9,464 bases of DNA from Deltaproteobacteria bacterium. Its GTDB lineage: Bacteria; Desulfobacterota; Desulfobacteria; Desulfobacterales; JAFDHS01. The DNA lies in assembly GCA_019308655.1 (NCBI GenBank), contig JAFDHS010000026.1, positions 1 to 9,464 on the forward strand, written 5' to 3'. The notes below the pieces were generated by a model. It was given only the letters and a program-made list of their open reading frames with translations, ran no database searches and had not been told where the DNA came from. Position 1 is the first letter of the stretch. Each line of letters begins with the position of its first letter. This document shows positions 6,108-9,464 of this stretch, in pieces. Position numbers and translations under genes: made by a program.

Positions 6108-7670
6108 GTGGCACACATTCCTTTGAATACAAAGCAGATTGACCGACTCAAACAACTGGCTGAAGAAATTGCCGATCAGCTTCAAACTTTCATTTCAAGA
6201 CATTCCTCCATCTCTGTGGAAAGAACGATTCTTCGACTTTACGGAGTGGACGGAGTTGACAGCGAGAAAATACCTCTTTCCAACAAAATTATTGATAAAT
6301 TAAAGAAAAAAAGCCGTATAAAATCCGGCGTGTCCCGCTTTTTTGCCGGAGCCATGCTCGCATCAGGCAGAGATGTCCGGATCACAGCCGAACTCATTGA
6401 TCAGGGAAAGATCGAATGGGATGATTTAAGCCGATTTTCTCATGCAGACATCCTTGAAAAGGAAAAAGAGCTTGCCCAAAAGGCGGTGGCGGCATTGGAT
6501 GAAACCCGGAAAAAGAAAGAGGAAAAGCTAAAAAAATATCCTTCACCGCAACAGCCCTGGCGATATTTGATCGTTGCCACAGGCAATATCTATGAAGACC
6601 GTATTCAGGCGAAAGCCGCCGTTTCCGCCGGAGCGGATGTCATCGCGGTGATCCGGAGTACGGCCCAATCCCTTCTGGATTATGTGCCCTATGGTCCCAC
6701 AACGGAAGGTTTTGCTGGGACCTTTGCCACCCAGGCCAATTTCAAAATCATGCGCCAGGCGTTGGATGAGGTATCCGAAAAAGAGGGCCGATATATTCGT
6801 CTGGTCAACTATTCCTCCGGACTCTGTATGGCGGAAATCGCTGCCTGCGCCGCCTTGGAAGATCTGGACATCTTGCTGAATGATTCCATGTACGGCATCC
6901 TTTTCCGCGATATCAACATGAAGCGTACCTTTATCGACCAGTATTTCAGCAGACTGATCTGTTCCCGGGCAAAAATCATTATCAATACAGGGGAAGACAA
7001 CTATCTGACAACCTCTGACGCCATTGAGAACGCATATACCGTTACCGCATCCCAACTGATCAACGAAGCCATGGCCCAAAAAGCGCTTTTGACACCCGAT
7101 TTGCTTGGACTCGGGCATGCATTTGAAATTGATCCCAGGATAGAAAATGCATTTTTGTATGAACTTGCCCACGCCCAGCTGGCAAGGCAGCTATTTCCTG
7201 ACGTTCCTCTGAAATATATGCCTCCCACCAAATACATGAGCACGGATATCTTTTATTCCCACTGTATAGATACCCTGTTTAATCTGGCCTCCGTGACTAC
7301 AGAGCAAGGGATTCATCTTGCCGGTATTTTGACGGAAGCAATTCACACACCGTTCATGCAGGACAGATATCAGGCCCTCTGCAGCGTCAACTATGTGTTT
7401 AATGTCGCCAGGGATCTCGGAAAAGAGATTGAGTTCAGAAAGGACGGCTTTATCGCAAAGCGGGCACGGCAGGTCCTGGATGAAGTGGAACTTTTCCTGA
7501 AAGAGATCAAAGAAATCGGGCTGATGGAAGCCATTGCGCGGGGAAAATTCGCCAATATCCGCCGGCCGGTTGATGGCGGCAAAGGGCTGGAAGGGGTTTT
7601 TGAAAAGGCAGTTGATTATTCCAATCCCGTAATGGAACAGCTCGAACAGGAAGGAGGGATTCATGGGTGA
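6108..7670 (+). CDS. kamD: Beta-lysine (D-lysine) 5,6-aminomutase, alpha subunit
   Basis: KamD is the large TIM-barrel subunit of the adenosylcobalamin- and PLP-dependent mutase that turns beta-lysine into 3,5-diaminohexanoate. The product is 520 residues, against about 516 in Clostridium sticklandii. Recognisable blocks are VATGNIYED at 156-164, VIRSTAQSLLDYVPYG at 181-196, NDSMYGILFRDIN at 258-270, NTGEDNYLTT at 293-302, GLGHAFEIDP at 334-343 and PLKYMPPTK at 367-375. Residues R183, Y262, R267, D297 and K369 line up, by a one-residue shift, with alpha-subunit active-site residues I recall from the clostridial enzyme. The start is GTG at 6108 with AAAGGA six bases before it; a nearby ATG at 6101 is out of frame and closes after 13 codons. 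It follows kamA by 60 bases, with no hairpin, and its last eight bases overlap kamE. Confidence 0.95.
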   Translation: MAHIPLNTKQIDRLKQLAEEIADQLQTFISRHSSISVERTILRLYGVDGVDSEKIPLSNKIIDKLKKKSRIKSGVSRFFAGAMLASGRDVRITAELIDQGKIEWDDLSRFSHADILEKEKELAQKAVAALDETRKKKEEKLKKYPSPQQPWRYLIVATGNIYEDRIQAKAAVSAGADVIAVIRSTAQSLLDYVPYGPTTEGFAGTFATQANFKIMRQALDEVSEKEGRYIRLVNYSSGLCMAEIAACAALEDLDILLNDSMYGILFRDINMKRTFIDQYFSRLICSRAKIIINTGEDNYLTTSDAIENAYTVTASQLINEAMAQKALLTPDLLGLGHAFEIDPRIENAFLYELAHAQLARQLFPDVPLKYMPPTKYMSTDIFYSHCIDTLFNLASVTTEQGIHLAGILTEAIHTPFMQDRYQALCSVNYVFNVARDLGKEIEFRKDGFIAKRARQVLDEVELFLKEIKEIGLMEAIARGKFANIRRPVDGGKGLEGVFEKAVDYSNPVMEQLEQEGGIHG

Positions 7671-8415
7671 AGAAATGATTAAGCCCTATGGGGACACTTT
7701 AAATGACGGCATGGTACAGCTATCGTTTACCCTGCCTGTTGAAAACAGCCCCAGAGCAAAAAAGGCAGCGGAAATATATGTTTCCAAGCTGAACTTCGAA
7801 GATGTCTCGGTTGTTCATGCCCGGAAAATTGCGGATAATTTTACCTGTTTTGTGGTCTATGCCAGGGCAATACCGATTCTTGACTATTCCACGGTAAAAG
7901 TACCTGAGTTTAAAATCAAACCGATGGATTTTTATGAAATTAATGAAATCATTAAGATAAAATTACACCGCCCGCTTATGGTTGTCGGTGCAACCATCGG
8001 GTCTGATGCCCATACTGTGGGAATTGATGCGATCATGAACATGAAAGGATATGATCAGGACTACGGTCTGGAACGATATCCTGAAATCAATGCCTGTAAT
8101 ATGGGGGCTCAGGTTCCCTGTGAAGAGCTGCTTGAAAAAGCCATCGATGTTAAGGCTGACGTTATTCTGATCTCCCAGACAGTGACAAAAAAAAACGCTC
8201 ATATACGAAATTTCTCAGAATTTATAAAACTTTTAGAAGAAAAAAACTTGAAAAGGCGTTTCCTTTTAATTGCAGGCGGTCCCGGTATCAGCAACGATCT
8301 TGCACTGAAACTCGGCTATGATGCCGGATTCGGGCCGGAGACAAGGCCCTCTCAGGTGGCCTCCTTTATAGTTACAAAAATAACGGAACAAAAGAGTGCA
8401 AAAAGGAAAATATGA
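7663..8415 (+). CDS. kamE: Beta-lysine (D-lysine) 5,6-aminomutase, beta subunit (cobalamin-binding)
   Basis: KamE is the small subunit that carries both cofactors of the mutase. The base-off/His-on cobalamin motif DxHxxG is DAHTVG at 115-120, with H117 as the lower cobalt ligand. K128 in NMKGY lies eleven residues later, exactly the spacing of H133 and K144 in the clostridial enzyme, where the lysine forms the PLP Schiff base. The Rossmann-like B12 domain continues with DVILISQTVT at 166-175 and the glycine-rich LLIAGGPGIS at 201-210, ending in GYDAGFGP. At 250 residues it is slightly shorter than the clostridial protein, mostly because its N-terminus begins close to PYGDTLNDGMVQLSF. GGAGG precedes the ATG inside the end of kamD. 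The ATGGGTGA overlap implies translational coupling and balanced subunits. Confidence 0.95.
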   Translation: MGEEMIKPYGDTLNDGMVQLSFTLPVENSPRAKKAAEIYVSKLNFEDVSVVHARKIADNFTCFVVYARAIPILDYSTVKVPEFKIKPMDFYEINEIIKIKLHRPLMVVGATIGSDAHTVGIDAIMNMKGYDQDYGLERYPEINACNMGAQVPCEELLEKAIDVKADVILISQTVTKKNAHIRNFSEFIKLLEEKNLKRRFLLIAGGPGISNDLALKLGYDAGFGPETRPSQVASFIVTKITEQKSAKRKI

Positions 8416-8771
8416 TGGAGACCCGCCTTAAGTTGAGAATGAGCATGCATGACGCACACTATGCGGGTAATCTGGTAGACGGTGCGCGAATACTGAGTCT
8501 GTTTGGAGATGTGGCCACCGAGTTACTGATCCGCTATGATGGTGACGAAGGGTTGTTTCGGGCTTACAGTTCCATAGAATTCATGGGCAAAATTGTTGAG
8601 GTCGGCAACACCTCAAGAACAATGGAATTCCAGGCCTGGAAACTCATCTCGCCGGCACCGGAATTTGGCGAAACATCGGCCAAAGTTCTTGAGGAACCGG
8701 TCTTGGTCTGCAAAGCAAAAGGAACTTGTGTAACCCCCAAAGAGAGACAAAGGTTCAAACATGACAAATAA
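8412..8771 (+). CDS. kal: 3-aminobutyryl-CoA ammonia-lyase (hot-dog fold), internally short
   Basis: Kal eliminates ammonia from L-3-aminobutyryl-CoA to give crotonyl-CoA, which can enter butyrate-type beta-oxidation metabolism. The 119-residue protein shows family blocks RMSMHDAHYAGNLVDGA at about 9-25, FGDVATELLIR at 31-41, DGDEGLFRAY at 43-52, VGNTSRTMEF at 64-73 and VLVCKAKGTCV at 97-107. As I recall relatives, the segment after the EF at 56-57 should continue with roughly LAPVYAGDYIEA before GKIV. Here F57 is followed directly by M58 and GKIV, so about 12 residues of the hot-dog core seem to be missing with the frame kept. Whether it is active is therefore open. The start ATGATG overlaps the kamE stop, and the end overlaps kce by 11 bases. 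Confidence 0.88.
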   Translation: MMETRLKLRMSMHDAHYAGNLVDGARILSLFGDVATELLIRYDGDEGLFRAYSSIEFMGKIVEVGNTSRTMEFQAWKLISPAPEFGETSAKVLEEPVLVCKAKGTCVTPKERQRFKHDK

Positions 8772-9464
8772 TCCTTTAATCATTACCTGTCCCATTGTTG
8801 GTGCCGAGTTAACCAAAGAGCATTATCCATATCTTCCGATCACCCCGGAAGAAGTCGCCGAAGCGGCAAGAGGCGCGGTAGAGGCCGGGGCGAGCATCAT
8901 CCATCTGCATGTCCGTGATGAAGAAGGAAAACCGAGCCAGCGGGTGGATATTTTCCAAGACATTACAAAAAAAATCCGCGAACGCTGCGAATGTATTATC
9001 GAGTATTCCTCAGGCGGCGCCGTAAGCACTCCGCTGGAGAAACGCTGTGCGCCCTTGAAACTCAAGCCGGAGATGGCTACACTTGACATGGGCACGATGA
9101 ATTTCGGCCCTGATATCTTTGAAAACAGCGAACACACGATTCGTACCATATCCCGGGTCATCCAGGAAAACAACATCATGCCGACCCTGGGCGTTTTGGA
9201 TTATGGTATGATGGATACGATTGATCGTTACCTCGAAAAAGACTATATCCCGGAAAAATTCCATATTTGTTTTGTGCTGGGGGTGCCCGGCGGCATGAGC
9301 GGAGGAATTAAAAACCTTCTTCTTCTGGTAGACCGTTTAAGACCCGGTCAAGTATGGACAATCGGCGGAGTAGGAAGATTCCAGTTGATTCTTGCCGTCC
9401 ATGCCATTGCCATGGGAGGACATGTTCGGGTCGGCATTGAGGACAATATATATTACCGAAAAGG
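8761..9464 (+). CDS. kce: 3-keto-5-aminohexanoate cleavage enzyme (BKACE/DUF849 family), N-terminal 234 residues (3' end outside window)
   Basis: Kce condenses 3-keto-5-aminohexanoate with acetyl-CoA and cleaves the product to acetoacetate and L-3-aminobutyryl-CoA. The zinc-dependent barrel signatures are visible: E15 in GAELTKEH (the equivalent glutamate binds the substrate amine in the Cloacamonas enzyme), the zinc histidines H48 and H50 in IIHLHVRDE, SSGGAV at 83-88, KPEMATLDMGTMNFG at 102-116, FVLGVPGGMSGG at 171-182, and GGHVRVGIEDN at 219-229 with R223, zinc ligand E227 and D228. The usual length is about 275, so some 40 residues lie beyond the window. At 141-149 the sequence reads PTLGVLDYG where I recall PEIEVFDKG in relatives, placing glycine at 144 instead of an active-site glutamate. 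AAAGG stands seven bases before the ATG, inside kal. Confidence 0.92.
   Translation, partial: MTNNPLIITCPIVGAELTKEHYPYLPITPEEVAEAARGAVEAGASIIHLHVRDEEGKPSQRVDIFQDITKKIRERCECIIEYSSGGAVSTPLEKRCAPLKLKPEMATLDMGTMNFGPDIFENSEHTIRTISRVIQENNIMPTLGVLDYGMMDTIDRYLEKDYIPEKFHICFVLGVPGGMSGGIKNLLLLVDRLRPGQVWTIGGVGRFQLILAVHAIAMGGHVRVGIEDNIYYRK

Noticed and set aside
6101..6142. Short reading frame from ATG 6101 as a leader peptide or true kamD start
   Set aside because: It is out of frame with kamD, closes after 13 codons, and its ATG touches the ribosome site. GTG 6108 has correct spacing and opens the conserved protein.
5124..7664. Long minus-strand open frames opposite kamA and kamD, up to 209 codons
   Set aside because: They are shadows of conserved plus-strand genes, with no promoter, ribosome site or recognisable domain.
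1..9464. tRNA, rRNA, CRISPR array, insertion sequence or phage attachment site
   Set aside because: No spaced direct repeats, terminal inverted repeats, transposase-like protein or cloverleaf was seen on reading both strands; coding density explains almost all of the window.

Overview
The window reads as chromosomal DNA of a Gram-negative bacterium, most likely a Desulfobacterota (deltaproteobacterial) anaerobe. The pointers are a DapL-type lysine biosynthesis gene, a GlnE adenylyltransferase, a TatA-type translocase gene and a coenzyme-B12-dependent lysine fermentation operon. The taxonomic call is inference from gene content and moderate base composition; no rRNA or other marker is present.

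Left part (1-3403, all minus strand): a 5'-complete, 3'-truncated glnE (glutamine synthetase adenylyltransferase/deadenylase), preceded by dapL (LL-diaminopimelate aminotransferase) in a probable dapL-glnE unit, and upstream of that a small tatA. dapL and tatA each have a near-consensus sigma-70 promoter that I can place to the base.

Middle (3404-3743): a roughly 340-base, AT-rich divergent control region. It holds the tatA promoter on the minus strand and a strong promoter (TTGACA, 17 bases, TATATT) on the plus strand that drives the operon to the right. No lysine riboswitch was recognised.

Right part (about 3744-9464, all plus strand): a tightly packed operon kdd-kamA-kamD-kamE-kal-kce, the last gene cut by the window edge. 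It encodes the anaerobic 3-keto-5-aminohexanoate (KAH) route of lysine degradation. KamA (radical SAM) converts L-lysine to beta-lysine. KamDE (B12/PLP) converts beta-lysine to 3,5-diaminohexanoate. Kdd oxidatively deaminates this to 3-keto-5-aminohexanoate. Kce uses acetyl-CoA to give acetoacetate and 3-aminobutyryl-CoA. Kal removes ammonia to give crotonyl-CoA. The last four genes overlap by 4-11 bases, which indicates translational coupling.

The system itself is known. The points worth a second look are its placement back to back with a lysine biosynthesis gene, the lack of kamB/kamC between kamA and kamD, the absence of any ATG start for kdd, an apparent in-frame loss of about 12 residues in the hot-dog core of Kal, and a glycine in Kce where characterised relatives have an active-site glutamate. 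The comparisons with relatives are from memory and need alignment.
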